Source of the DNA: UBA1081 sp964613045
GTDB lineage: Bacteria; Bacillota; Clostridia; Oscillospirales; Acutalibacteraceae
Direction: 5' to 3'
Assembly: GCA_964613045.1 (NCBI GenBank)
Contig: CAZTFS010000002.1
Location: 1 to 64,000 of the forward strand
Length of the DNA: 64,000 nucleotides
Below the pieces are notes generated by a model. The model saw only the letters and a program-made list of their open reading frames with translations. It did not search any database and was not told the origin of the DNA. The position numbers were made by a program, and so were the translations under genes. Shown piece after piece: positions 1 to 8,176 of this stretch; within the stretch, counting starts at the first letter, position 1, and each line of letters opens with the position of its first letter.

Positions 1-1
1 G

Positions 2-55
2 TTGTTCGGCATGAAAGAATATCAGTATTGTGAGTGCGGTGCAGCACACTGGTAA
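2..55 (+). CDS. C-terminal end of an unidentified protein (partial)
   Basis: An open frame enters from the left edge and encodes 17 residues ending CECGAAHW before a TAA stop. It is followed 45 bases later by a strong terminator, as expected for the end of a real gene. Too little is present to name the family; the Cys-Glu-Cys spacing could be part of a metal-binding or redox tail, but that is a guess. Confidence 0.45.
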   Translation: MFGMKEYQYCECGAAHW

Positions 56-99
56 TACCCGATAAAAGCGGATATAAAAACTTGATTGAATAAAGTTTT

Positions 100-127
100 C
101 CCCGGAGCTGAAAAACTCCGGGGTTTT
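100..127 (+). terminator. Rho-independent terminator of the left-edge gene
   Basis: CCCCGGAG and CTCCGGGG form a perfect 8-bp stem around an 8-base A-rich loop, followed by TTTT. It sits just downstream of the partial gene at the left edge. Confidence 0.85.
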
Positions 128-151
128 GATTATTTAGCGAACATTAATTGG

Positions 152-280
152 ATGTACAAACACACAGTTATACATAGATAAATTTCTGACGGTGAGGAAA
201 GAGAAACTGCAATTGAATTTATAAACTATTTGAGTGTAAATGAAATTGAATTAATCAAATATAATGCTCGATTTTTGTGA
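152..280 (+). other. Possible decayed reading frame in a 300-base gap
   Basis: The stretch between the terminators at 100 and 317 has no intact gene. One plus-strand frame begins ATG-Tyr-Lys-His, hits a TAA after nine codons, then stays open for 32 codons (ISDGEERETAIEFINYLS and onward) to a TGA. The open part has a protein-like composition, so this may be a gene remnant, but it is short enough to be chance. Confidence 0.15.
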
Positions 281-316
281 GGTTTATTCATTCTGCGTAT
301 ATTTTTCAAGCCATAA

Positions 317-343
317 AAAGGAGCTGTTTTTTACAGCTCCTTT
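317..343 (-). terminator. Bidirectional terminator after the ceramidase-like pair
   Basis: AAAGGAGCTGT pairs perfectly with ACAGCTCCTTT across a 5-base loop, with A/T runs on both sides. It lies 18 bases past the stop of the minus-strand gene ending at 361. Nearly the same hairpin is used at 23184. Confidence 0.85.
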
Positions 344-360
344 AGTGTTTAAGTTCAATA

Positions 361-1851
361 TTATTGCTTTGTTGACTCGATAAGCTCTTCCATCGACTCA
401 AGCAGTGTTCTTGCTGTTTCGGGACCGACAGAGTTTGTTTCTTCATAATGTTTTCTGTCAGCTTCATCATAAGCGATATTGAAGTACGGCAGCCACTCAT
501 GAAGCAAAAAGTCATTATCGGGCATAATGTAACCCAATTCATCATTGCACAGTCCGAGAACAAAATTATGTTCACAATCTGACATTTCTGAAAGCACTGT
601 ATAATCAGCTTCTGTTCCGTTTGCCGCATCTTCAGCTGAAAGGAAGTTTCCGCTTTCAAGTTCGGGATAAAGCTCACCCGGGATCATATATATTCCAATT
701 TGCTTATTGCCCAACTGCATGAAAGAAACTTCGCTGATGATGGAAATTTCTTTGTTATCAGAAATTGATACATCATTATTGAGTACACCTATAAAACGTG
801 CAAGCAGAAGAGCCGTATTATCACATTCGACACTTACAGTCTGTGATTTTACGTTGATTAAAGGCTCAAGCTCTGTTTCATTAGTAATATTCAATACGAT
901 ATCAGCAAGCTTTTCACCGTATTCGATTGTGTAAGCAAGACAATCGAAATCAATGGTCTTGTCAAGTATCTGCTCAATTTTATCACCGGTTATAAGACCG
1001 CCGATGGCACCGTTTATAAATACAACGTTTGCTCCTGTCTGCTGATTTATTTTACGTTCCATGTAAGCAGGGAAATCCGCACTTATAACGGTAGTTTTTG
1101 CACCGAGCATTTCAGCATGTGATGCAAAATTTACAATATATGTATCGTTACCGCCGTCAGCGGGTGAAAATCTTATACTTGTGACTGTTGAATCATAATC
1201 AATAGGTGTTCTTGTGTCAGCCTGCATGCCTTCTGCTTCTGCGGTTCCTAAATACAGCTTGCCGTTTTCTCTTGCATTATAAGCATTTATGATAGCCTTA
1301 GCCGTTTTTTCTTTAAGATCCTGCATAAATTCATCATTTTTTCCGTCAGAATAAAATGCACTGCCCCAGAGCCCCTGTGTGTCAACTGCAGAATGGGAAT
1401 GAGTTGCACAGATGTTTATTGATTTTAAGTCAGGGATTTTTCCGCTTTCAATAACAGCCTGTCTGATATCATTTATATCAGCCCTGCTTATGCCAACGCA
1501 ATCTATGGCACAAATCACCACACCGCCTCTGCCGGTGTTATCGTCAAGATAAACAGCCTTTGCATACATATCATCAAGAATATCCAAAGCGGGATTGTTT
1601 GTATTGTAGCCTGCGATATAGTAAGTGTCGGCTGTGACATCCTCCGGTGTGAGAACTTCTTTTGCAAAGCCAACAGTCCATTCTTCACCAGAATCGTAGG
1701 TAAATATCTCATCACCGGTGAGCATATATTTTGATGCATCTTCCTCAGTGGTGAACATAGATGCCGGCATGATACCTATGATAATGGTAAGAAGTGCAGA
1801 AATGATTTTTCTAACAAGAGCAGGAAGCCCGAGCATTCTTAAAAATTCCAT
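361..1851 (-). CDS. Neutral ceramidase-like zinc hydrolase, membrane-anchored (copy B)
   Basis: A 496-residue protein with an N-terminal hydrophobic segment (about residues 15-32), so secreted or anchored outside the cell. Hallmarks of the neutral/alkaline non-lysosomal ceramidase family are visible: the zinc motif ATHSHS (149-154), a second His in FASHAEM, the PGE motif (IPGELYPEL) supplying the metal-binding Glu, and a Tyr in GLCNDELGYIMP. The family hydrolyses ceramides or related N-acyl amides. It is a tandem paralog of the gene upstream; GGAGGT sits just before the ATG and overlaps the 18-base gap after the previous stop, so the two are translated together. The true substrate is unknown: many bacterial members are annotated only by homology, and this one is shorter than the roughly 650-residue classical enzymes because the C-terminal immunoglobulin-like domain is missing. 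Confidence 0.75.
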   Translation of the reverse strand: MEFLRMLGLPALVRKIISALLTIIIGIMPASMFTTEEDASKYMLTGDEIFTYDSGEEWTVGFAKEVLTPEDVTADTYYIAGYNTNNPALDILDDMYAKAVYLDDNTGRGGVVICAIDCVGISRADINDIRQAVIESGKIPDLKSINICATHSHSAVDTQGLWGSAFYSDGKNDEFMQDLKEKTAKAIINAYNARENGKLYLGTAEAEGMQADTRTPIDYDSTVTSIRFSPADGGNDTYIVNFASHAEMLGAKTTVISADFPAYMERKINQQTGANVVFINGAIGGLITGDKIEQILDKTIDFDCLAYTIEYGEKLADIVLNITNETELEPLINVKSQTVSVECDNTALLLARFIGVLNNDVSISDNKEISIISEVSFMQLGNKQIGIYMIPGELYPELESGNFLSAEDAANGTEADYTVLSEMSDCEHNFVLGLCNDELGYIMPDNDFLLHEWLPYFNIAYDEADRKHYEETNSVGPETARTLLESMEELIESTKQ

Positions 1852-1869
1852 ATTGAATTACCTCCGATA

Positions 1870-3336
1870 TCAGTTATTGTACTCAGCCAAAAGCTCAATG
1901 AATGCCTTTGAGAGTGCAGAAGCACTTTTTGAACCTGTGGAAACTGATTCTTCATAGTGACCGTCACCTGATGTTGTGTAATCATTGTCGGGTACAAGAT
2001 AACCTACCGCATCATTACAAAGTCCGAATACAAGCACATCATCGTCTTCACTGAAATTTGTTATAAGTGCTTCATACGGATATTCAGTTCCGTTGTATGC
2101 CTCATCGGCAGAGTAGAAACCGCCGTAAACTATTTCGGGCATTACTTCACCCGGAACCTGTAAAACTTTGATGTCTTTACCTATCTCAAGATAACCGATC
2201 TCACTTGTCATGTATACTGTTCCGTCCTCAATAAACGCAGTTGCATTACAAAGTCCTGCTCGTTCAACAAGCTTGAATATAAAATTGTTTATCTCAAAAT
2301 CAATATGACTGTGAACGATATTGAGAATGGGTTCAACTCTTTCGCCGTTTTCGGCAAGCTCATAAAGCACATCAGCAACAATGAGGCTGTACTCTTTCGT
2401 CTTTTCATAACCGGAAAGATCAGCATCAATACCGTTGTCCGTACCCATATCTGCGTAGATTCCGCCGCCGATAGCACCCTGAATGAACATGAAATCAGCA
2501 TTTTTATCGCTGTTGACAGCCTGCTCCACATAATAGGGGAAGTCACCTGAAAGGCGTGTGTCCGAATAATCAATGTTTACGGGGTGAGCACCGAAATTGG
2601 CAATGTATATTTCATTTGCATTGATGTCATCGGGTACAAATCTGAAAAGATGAATGTTTTCATCTATTGAATAAGGGGCACGTGTGTCTGCAAATAATTC
2701 CGGGCAAGCCTTTGATGAATAATAAAGCTGTCCCTGAGTGCGGTTGTTGTATGCATCTCTTATGGCTTCGGCAGTTTTTTCTATAACAACATTCATGTAT
2801 TTGTCATCTCTGCCGCTGTTGGGAATGTTGCCCCAAAGACCCTGCGTATCAATACCGCTGTGGGTATGAGTTGCACCTACATCAATACTTATCAGCATTC
2901 CTTCGCCTGTTATGTCGCTTAATTTTTCTCTTATCGTTTTGATATCAGCATTCATAACACCTACGCCGTCTATCCATGCGAATGCGGCTGCACCTCTGCC
3001 TGAATTATCATCAAGAACGACGGCTCTCACGCAAAGATCATCGATGATTCCTGTGGCTTCCTGTGCAGGGAATTTGAGATATCCGCCGAGAAAATACCTG
3101 TAAGAATCCACATCATCGGGTGTAAGGACATTTCTTGCATAGCCTACAGACCAGCTGTCAGCCTGTGCTTCGTCGATAAAGTCAGCTGAGCCTTCAAGAA
3201 AGTTTGCACTGATTGCTTCTGTTGGTCTTGCGTCGTAGCCTGTTGTTGTCAGACTCTGAAATACCGCAGTAACAAGCAACGGTAAGCCTGTGAGCACGGC
3301 TGTAACAGCCGCTATTAATCTTGTGATGGTTGCCAT
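1870..3336 (-). CDS. Neutral ceramidase-like zinc hydrolase, membrane-anchored (copy A)
   Basis: A 488-residue paralog of the next gene, with an N-terminal hydrophobic segment (about 6-26). It keeps the family motifs more classically than its neighbour: GATHTHSG (154-161), FGAHPVN with the second zinc His, VPGEVMPEI with the metal Glu, and GLCNDAVGYLVP with the expected Tyr. The role is probably extracellular hydrolysis of an N-acyl lipid or another amide or ester, inferred from family only. It is the first gene of a two-gene unit and follows the GH84 gene on the same strand by 44 bases. Compared with copy B, the regions around the metal ligands are conserved while N- and C-termini diverge, which suggests an old duplication with different substrates. 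Confidence 0.77.
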   Translation of the reverse strand: MATITRLIAAVTAVLTGLPLLVTAVFQSLTTTGYDARPTEAISANFLEGSADFIDEAQADSWSVGYARNVLTPDDVDSYRYFLGGYLKFPAQEATGIIDDLCVRAVVLDDNSGRGAAAFAWIDGVGVMNADIKTIREKLSDITGEGMLISIDVGATHTHSGIDTQGLWGNIPNSGRDDKYMNVVIEKTAEAIRDAYNNRTQGQLYYSSKACPELFADTRAPYSIDENIHLFRFVPDDINANEIYIANFGAHPVNIDYSDTRLSGDFPYYVEQAVNSDKNADFMFIQGAIGGGIYADMGTDNGIDADLSGYEKTKEYSLIVADVLYELAENGERVEPILNIVHSHIDFEINNFIFKLVERAGLCNATAFIEDGTVYMTSEIGYLEIGKDIKVLQVPGEVMPEIVYGGFYSADEAYNGTEYPYEALITNFSEDDDVLVFGLCNDAVGYLVPDNDYTTSGDGHYEESVSTGSKSASALSKAFIELLAEYNN

Positions 3337-3380
3337 AAAAAAACCTCCGTATAAAATAATTTTATTACAAAAATTTAATA

Positions 3381-4946
3381 TCAGCCGATGCCAAGCTCGT
3401 TTTTCAATTCAGCTTTTATATTTATATCGTTTGAAAACCTTGCAGGCATAGCGTTATATTTATCGACTAATAAAAGTATCTCTTCTGCAGTTGACTCATT
3501 TTTGCTTTGCAGAAAATCAAATATTTTTTCGATCAGATCACATGAAACATAAAATTTCTGTGACCATTTTTCAAGCTCTCTGCAGACAGGCAGATCTTTC
3601 TGTAAAAATTCTTTGCATTTATTCATTTTGCAGATATACTCGGAAGCAAGCGAATAAGCTTTGTCAGTATCTCCGTTCTTGAATGCCTCTTCAATAGAAT
3701 CAAAAGTTTTATACATTCGCCGAGAGTTTGCATCTTTGAGACAGGATGTGTAAAGGTGGTCTGCAAAAACTATAAAATAATCTGCATTTTCCGATCCTAT
3801 AACCTGTCTTATTGCGTTTTTCCATGATAACTGCGACTCATAATTTTCGCTGTCCCACAGATAATCTGCAATCGTAATAAGCGGTATCTTTGAACACTCT
3901 GCATACTCCATGCAGTTTGCAATAATACCTTCCGAGTACTTGTACAGATCTGAATCTCTGCCGATAATGGGAGAAATGTGCATTTCATTGTACATTGAAC
4001 AATCGTTAACAGGGTAGTTATCCCAGTAAAGCGGCTTGTGATGAGTGCTTTCAATAAATTTCAGTGCTTCAGAACTTGTCAGTTCACGTGAACAAATATC
4101 TCTGCCTGTCCAGAATATTGAAATTCGGGGAGATATATTCTGTCCGAGCTTTGAGATGTAATATTCATTTCCTTTTCCGTGATAAAGGGTGGGGCAGACC
4201 GTAAGCTTTATTGACGGGTCAATTTCAAGAAGTGAGGAGTAATACTTTTCAATAATATCAATATGTGCGTTTACCGTTTCGACGTAAAGCTCTTTGTCCT
4301 CGGAAAATTCAAGATCATCACTTATATCATCAAGTAACAGACCGAAACAGCGTATGCCGATAGTGTAAAGCTGTTTTGATTTTTCAATAAGTGCATTAAA
4401 TTCAGCATCAGATGAGTATTTCATCGTCAAGCCCGGTGCAATGCACCAATAAAAATCCATATAGTACTCTGTGGCAGTGTCAACAAGCTCTTTAAGCTGT
4501 TTAAGCTCTTTTTCAGGGTAAAGCTCACGCCACAGCTCCCTGTGATATCTGTCGTCTTTCGGTGCATAGTAAACGGTATTCATTCTGTTTTTTGCCATAA
4601 GAGTCATAACGGATTTTCTGCATTCGTGACTCCATGGAGTGCCGTAAAATCCCTCAATGTATCCTCTGACAGGAAATGACGGAACGCAAACATATTCACC
4701 GTCTGAAATGTTGTTTTCATCAAAACGTTTTTGAATATCACAAAGAGCATAAAATGCACTCTTTTTTCCCGAACATTCAACCTTGATCTTTTTGCCGGAT
4801 ATATTGAGTATGTATTTTTCATCTGTAATGCGGTGAGTATGTTCACAATGAGCTGTGTGACGTGTGTTGCTGTAAGATATTGAAATATCTGCATCCGACA
4901 TCATCAGTTTGCTTAAGACAGACGGATATTCAAAATCTGAGACCAT
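3381..4946 (-). CDS. GH84 beta-N-acetylglucosaminidase (O-GlcNAcase-like)
   Basis: A 521-residue protein without a signal peptide, so probably cytoplasmic. A small N-terminal alpha/beta domain (1-90) precedes the GH84 barrel, which opens with RGYIEGFYGTPWS (94-106). The paired catalytic aspartates of the family lie in LLLDDIS (Asp206-Asp207), which polarise and protonate in substrate-assisted hydrolysis of beta-linked GlcNAc. The helical C-terminal part fits the bacterial GH84 plan. GGAGGT lies seven bases before the ATG. A GNAT gene is divergently transcribed from the 93-base intergenic region, and the murQ/kinase pair for amino-sugar salvage lies beyond it, so released GlcNAc-containing fragments could feed those enzymes. 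Confidence 0.88.
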   Translation of the reverse strand: MVSDFEYPSVLSKLMMSDADISISYSNTRHTAHCEHTHRITDEKYILNISGKKIKVECSGKKSAFYALCDIQKRFDENNISDGEYVCVPSFPVRGYIEGFYGTPWSHECRKSVMTLMAKNRMNTVYYAPKDDRYHRELWRELYPEKELKQLKELVDTATEYYMDFYWCIAPGLTMKYSSDAEFNALIEKSKQLYTIGIRCFGLLLDDISDDLEFSEDKELYVETVNAHIDIIEKYYSSLLEIDPSIKLTVCPTLYHGKGNEYYISKLGQNISPRISIFWTGRDICSRELTSSEALKFIESTHHKPLYWDNYPVNDCSMYNEMHISPIIGRDSDLYKYSEGIIANCMEYAECSKIPLITIADYLWDSENYESQLSWKNAIRQVIGSENADYFIVFADHLYTSCLKDANSRRMYKTFDSIEEAFKNGDTDKAYSLASEYICKMNKCKEFLQKDLPVCRELEKWSQKFYVSCDLIEKIFDFLQSKNESTAEEILLLVDKYNAMPARFSNDINIKAELKNELGIG

Positions 4947-4979
4947 CGGAATAACCTCCGTTCTTTATAAAAATGAATC

Positions 4980-5008
4980 TTGATTTTTAATGTTTTTAAT
5001 GCTAAAAT
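4980..5008 (+). promoter_or_regulatory. Promoter of the GNAT gene
   Basis: TTGATT at 4980-4985 and TAAAAT at 5003-5008 are separated by 17 bases, placing a start site about 25 bases before the ATG at 5040. Confidence 0.55.
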
Positions 5009-5039
5009 TTTTATTGATATCAGTGTGGAGTTGAAAATT

Positions 5040-5597
5040 ATGACTGTAAGACCCTATGGATCGAAGGACTGTGAAGCTGTCCGCTATGTTTGCCTTAACA
5101 GTGACGGTCCTTGCAGACTGTCAAAACGAGGCTGCAATTTCATTCTTAACACCTATTGCAATTATTTTATAGAAAAAGAGCCTGACAACTGTTTTGTTGC
5201 TACCGACGATACGGATAAAGTGATCGGTTATGTGCTGTGTGCGGAAAACTTTGATAAATTTTATACTGTTTATGTTGATGAATATGTTTCAAGGTTAAAG
5301 AAAACTGAGTTTACCCATCGCAGAGATGCATTCCGTTCTGTAGAATCACAGGGAAAGTACAAAGCGGAGTATCCTGCACATCTTCACATTGACCTGTTGC
5401 CCGATTATCAGCACATGGGACTTGGCAAAAAACTGATGGATTCTCTGTGTGCCCATCTTAAAGAAAAAGGAGTTCCGGGAATCGTTCTGACTGTCTGGAA
5501 CGGTAACAAAAATGCTTGCAGATTCTATGAAAAATACGGTTTTGAATTGATAGAAACAAAAAAGACAAGCTTTGTATACGGATTAAAACTCAACTGA
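5040..5597 (+). CDS. GNAT acetyltransferase resembling the O-GlcNAcase C-terminal domain
   Basis: The start at 5040 (MTVRPYGSKDCEAV) is chosen because GGAG lies nine bases upstream and the paralog at 31364-31915 begins at the same place; an upstream ATG at 4980 would add 20 unrelated residues. The 185-residue protein has the GNAT fold: beta strand MTVRPY, the acetyl-CoA loop region HMGLGKKLM after the HIDLLPDYQ strand, and the C-terminal NKNACRFYEKYGF helix. From memory of that family, the HIDLLP...GLG pattern is typical of bacterial proteins related to the acetyltransferase-like domain of animal O-GlcNAcase. Here the gene is divergent from a GH84 gene, the other half of that animal enzyme. 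The acetyl acceptor is unknown. Confidence 0.8.
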   Translation: MTVRPYGSKDCEAVRYVCLNSDGPCRLSKRGCNFILNTYCNYFIEKEPDNCFVATDDTDKVIGYVLCAENFDKFYTVYVDEYVSRLKKTEFTHRRDAFRSVESQGKYKAEYPAHLHIDLLPDYQHMGLGKKLMDSLCAHLKEKGVPGIVLTVWNGNKNACRFYEKYGFELIETKKTSFVYGLKLN

Positions 5598-5627
5598 CAA
5601 GCTCCGCTAAGGGGTTTGTTTTTTTTA
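5598..5627 (+). terminator. Terminator after the GNAT gene
   Basis: CAAGCTCC and GGGGTTTG pair (with two G-T pairs) around GCTAA, followed by a run of eight T. It lies directly between two convergent genes and overlaps the stop of the minus-strand DUF4838 gene. Confidence 0.7.
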
Positions 5628-7364
5628 TTGCATTATGTAATAGAGACGATAATTTACAGGAAATTCTTTAGCGTAACGGCTGACGAGCATACTCGTTTTA
5701 GAAACAGCAAGCGAAGTTCTCTCCATTATTTCTGTAATACCGAAGGATTTTACGTCTTTAAAAAACTGTTCGATCATTTCTGTTCTGTGAGGAGTATCTG
5801 TTTCCATTCGTGTAAGCTGTAAAAATCTTATTGCCAGATATTCACGCTCAATGCGTTTTCGGTTCTCTTCCGATGTTGCACTTTCAAAAGCTTTGTGGAA
5901 TAAATCATCAGCTTTTTCCACAAGCTCATCAGAGATATATCCGGCATCCGGATGCTGATAAATAGACAGATTTGCACAGGAACATGCATTGTTCATAAGA
6001 GCAACATATTGTTCAATGTATTTTCCCGACTTCTCGCCGTAAACCGCTTTACAGAAATCGTGAATCTCATTATGTGTATCTATATCGGGATCCCACAGTA
6101 ATTTGCTTATGATATATGCTTTCAGGTCGTCGCAGGATGCACCGCCGCCGTAAGCAAAATTGCCCTGTTCAAGCAGACCTTTTATACCTGTACGCTTAAA
6201 GAAACGGATATTTTGAGTCAGTGTGTCAAAATGTATAAAAGGTTGCAGATAGTTTTCGAAATTCGTTGCATAATCCCACACATAGAGCTGTTTTGCATGG
6301 CTTTTCCAATCCTTTAGTGCATTTACAAATACAGCTTCGTTGCCGTCAGGATATTCTTTTGCAAGAACCTCAAAGGGTTTATCATATCTGCAGTCAATGG
6401 AACATATTCTGACAATTACATTATCTCTTGCAACAGCCTTTTTCGGAGCAGGCAGGGAATACATATAAGCGAATGTATGCAGGAGAACATCGGGGTAGTC
6501 CTTCCTGATTGAATCTGCGAGCTTGTTTACAAATCGGATGACAGGTCCTGCGGGACTTCCTTCTTCAGCTTCTGTTGCAAGGCAATTTTTACATCTGCAT
6601 CTGAGAGGATTATCGTTCTGAGCAACGGAAAATACGGTGCATTCGGGATTGTTTTTTATCCAATTACGCAGTGTTTCTTCTGCAATATGTGCTACATCGG
6701 GATTCGTAAGGCATAACTGACTGTCTCTTGTTCTTATACCGTCAATTTCTGAATAATATTCCGGGTGATCGTCAAAATATTTGCTTTCGGGTACAAGGTC
6801 ACAGAAAGAATGATGAAAATTAAACCACTTCATTCTGCCGCCTTTAGCTTTTGACAAATCACACAGTCCCGAATTAAGACGGTTCTTAGAGCTGAACCCA
6901 CCGTCAAAGGCATTGCGGAAATATGCATCACGAAAATCAAATGCAGGTTCTTCCTTGATTTCATCAAGCTCGATCTCAAGAGTATCATAGTTGTTTATTG
7001 TTTCAATTTCTTTTGTAAAACACTTATATCCGCAAAAAATTTCAAGAAAACGGTAAACACCGTAAAGCACACCTCTTGATGTCTTGCCGGTAATTGTTAT
7101 ATTTTCTCCGACACCACGAATAAAGAAGCCCTCATCGTGAATATCATATTCAATTTTTGTCTCATTGCGGACATTTGCACCAATTCGAATTTCGGCACTT
7201 CTCTTCGGACAGCGATCCGAAAAATAGGGAATTGCCGCACCGGTTGCTTTGAGAAGATATTTTTGAAGTTGAGATGCCGCATAACGTATGGTTTCATCGG
7301 CATATTGATGAGCAACTATGATAAAGTCGCTTTCACCGTCAGATGCAATTTTATAAACAGCCAT
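5625..7364 (-). CDS. DUF4838 protein, glycosidase-like
   Basis: A 579-residue cytoplasmic protein. Residues 1-130 resemble the N-terminal domain of alpha-glucuronidase/GH20-type enzymes (TIRYAASQLQKYLLKATG, and TSRGVLYGVYRFLE), and the rest matches the DUF4838 domain, with FSVAQND, a CRCKNC pair and KQLYVWDYATNF. DUF4838 proteins are found beside polysaccharide-utilisation genes, but no activity is firmly established; a retaining or inverting glycosidase is likely. It is the third gene of a kinase-murQ-DUF4838 operon: AAAGGTG precedes the ATG, which lies six bases after the murQ stop, so it probably acts in the same amino-sugar pathway. The CxCxxC motif could bind a metal. Confidence 0.75.
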   Translation of the reverse strand: MAVYKIASDGESDFIIVAHQYADETIRYAASQLQKYLLKATGAAIPYFSDRCPKRSAEIRIGANVRNETKIEYDIHDEGFFIRGVGENITITGKTSRGVLYGVYRFLEIFCGYKCFTKEIETINNYDTLEIELDEIKEEPAFDFRDAYFRNAFDGGFSSKNRLNSGLCDLSKAKGGRMKWFNFHHSFCDLVPESKYFDDHPEYYSEIDGIRTRDSQLCLTNPDVAHIAEETLRNWIKNNPECTVFSVAQNDNPLRCRCKNCLATEAEEGSPAGPVIRFVNKLADSIRKDYPDVLLHTFAYMYSLPAPKKAVARDNVIVRICSIDCRYDKPFEVLAKEYPDGNEAVFVNALKDWKSHAKQLYVWDYATNFENYLQPFIHFDTLTQNIRFFKRTGIKGLLEQGNFAYGGGASCDDLKAYIISKLLWDPDIDTHNEIHDFCKAVYGEKSGKYIEQYVALMNNACSCANLSIYQHPDAGYISDELVEKADDLFHKAFESATSEENRKRIEREYLAIRFLQLTRMETDTPHRTEMIEQFFKDVKSFGITEIMERTSLAVSKTSMLVSRYAKEFPVNYRLYYIMQ

Positions 7365-7370
7365 TTCAGT

Positions 7371-8174
7371 TCACCTTTTTTCGACAGCTTTGCGGATATT
7401 CCATTCATTGTCATTAAGCAGCATCTCAGCTTCTTCTTCGGAACATCGCAGTATCTCAACAACAATACCGATCATTCTTTTTCTAAGCTTCTTGTTAGTG
7501 GGTTTAAGATTTATCATCATGTTTTCATAGACATGACCGCATTTGATCATTGATGAAGTTGAAATCATGTTGAGAATGATTTTTTGTGCAGTTCCTGCTT
7601 TCATTCGTGTAGAACCGGTAATAACTTCTGCACCGGTATCGGCACAGATGTCAATTTCTGCAGCCTTACCGAGTTCGGTTTCAGTATTATTCGTTATTGC
7701 AACTGTCTTGGCTCCCGACTCACGGGCATATTTTACGGCAGCAATAACATATGCGGCAGAACCTGATGCAGATATGCCAATTAATATATCTTTGTTGGTG
7801 AAATTACGTTTTTTCAGTTCATCAACAGACATAACCGGGTCATCTTCCGCATTTTCTGCGGCTTTGAACATACATTGTTCACCGCCTGCAATTATTCCGT
7901 TAAATAAATCATAAGGAACTCCGAAAGTAGGAGGACACTCGGCAGCATCACATACTGCAAGCCTGCCTGATGTTCCGCTTCCGATATAATAGACCTTACC
8001 GCCGTCCAGAATAACTTCGGTTACCATATCACAGGCCTTTTCAATCTCGGGTAAAGCCTTATTTATTGCAGAAATAACATTATGATTTTCGTCGTTTATT
8101 ATTTTCAGCATGTCGTATGTTGACATCTCATCAATGTTATATGTAAGGGGATTACGCATTTCGGTTTTCAGCAT
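7371..8174 (-). CDS. murQ: N-acetylmuramic acid 6-phosphate etherase
   Basis: MurQ cleaves the D-lactyl ether of MurNAc-6-phosphate to give GlcNAc-6-phosphate, in the cytoplasm. The SIS-domain signature YIGSGTSGRLAVCDAAECPPTFG region lies at 63-85, with the catalytic Glu expected at AEC (Glu79) and the second acid in AEDD (Asp111). TEMRNPLT opens the protein as usual. At 267 residues it is about 30 shorter than the E. coli enzyme, mostly at the C-terminus, which still keeps the small UBA-like helical end. CGGAGA precedes the ATG; the kinase gene ends three bases before. No PTS permease MurP is present, so the phosphate must come from the neighbouring kinase. Confidence 0.92.
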   Translation of the reverse strand: MLKTEMRNPLTYNIDEMSTYDMLKIINDENHNVISAINKALPEIEKACDMVTEVILDGGKVYYIGSGTSGRLAVCDAAECPPTFGVPYDLFNGIIAGGEQCMFKAAENAEDDPVMSVDELKKRNFTNKDILIGISASGSAAYVIAAVKYARESGAKTVAITNNTETELGKAAEIDICADTGAEVITGSTRMKAGTAQKIILNMISTSSMIKCGHVYENMMINLKPTNKKLRKRMIGIVVEILRCSEEEAEMLLNDNEWNIRKAVEKR

Positions 8175-8176
8175 AA

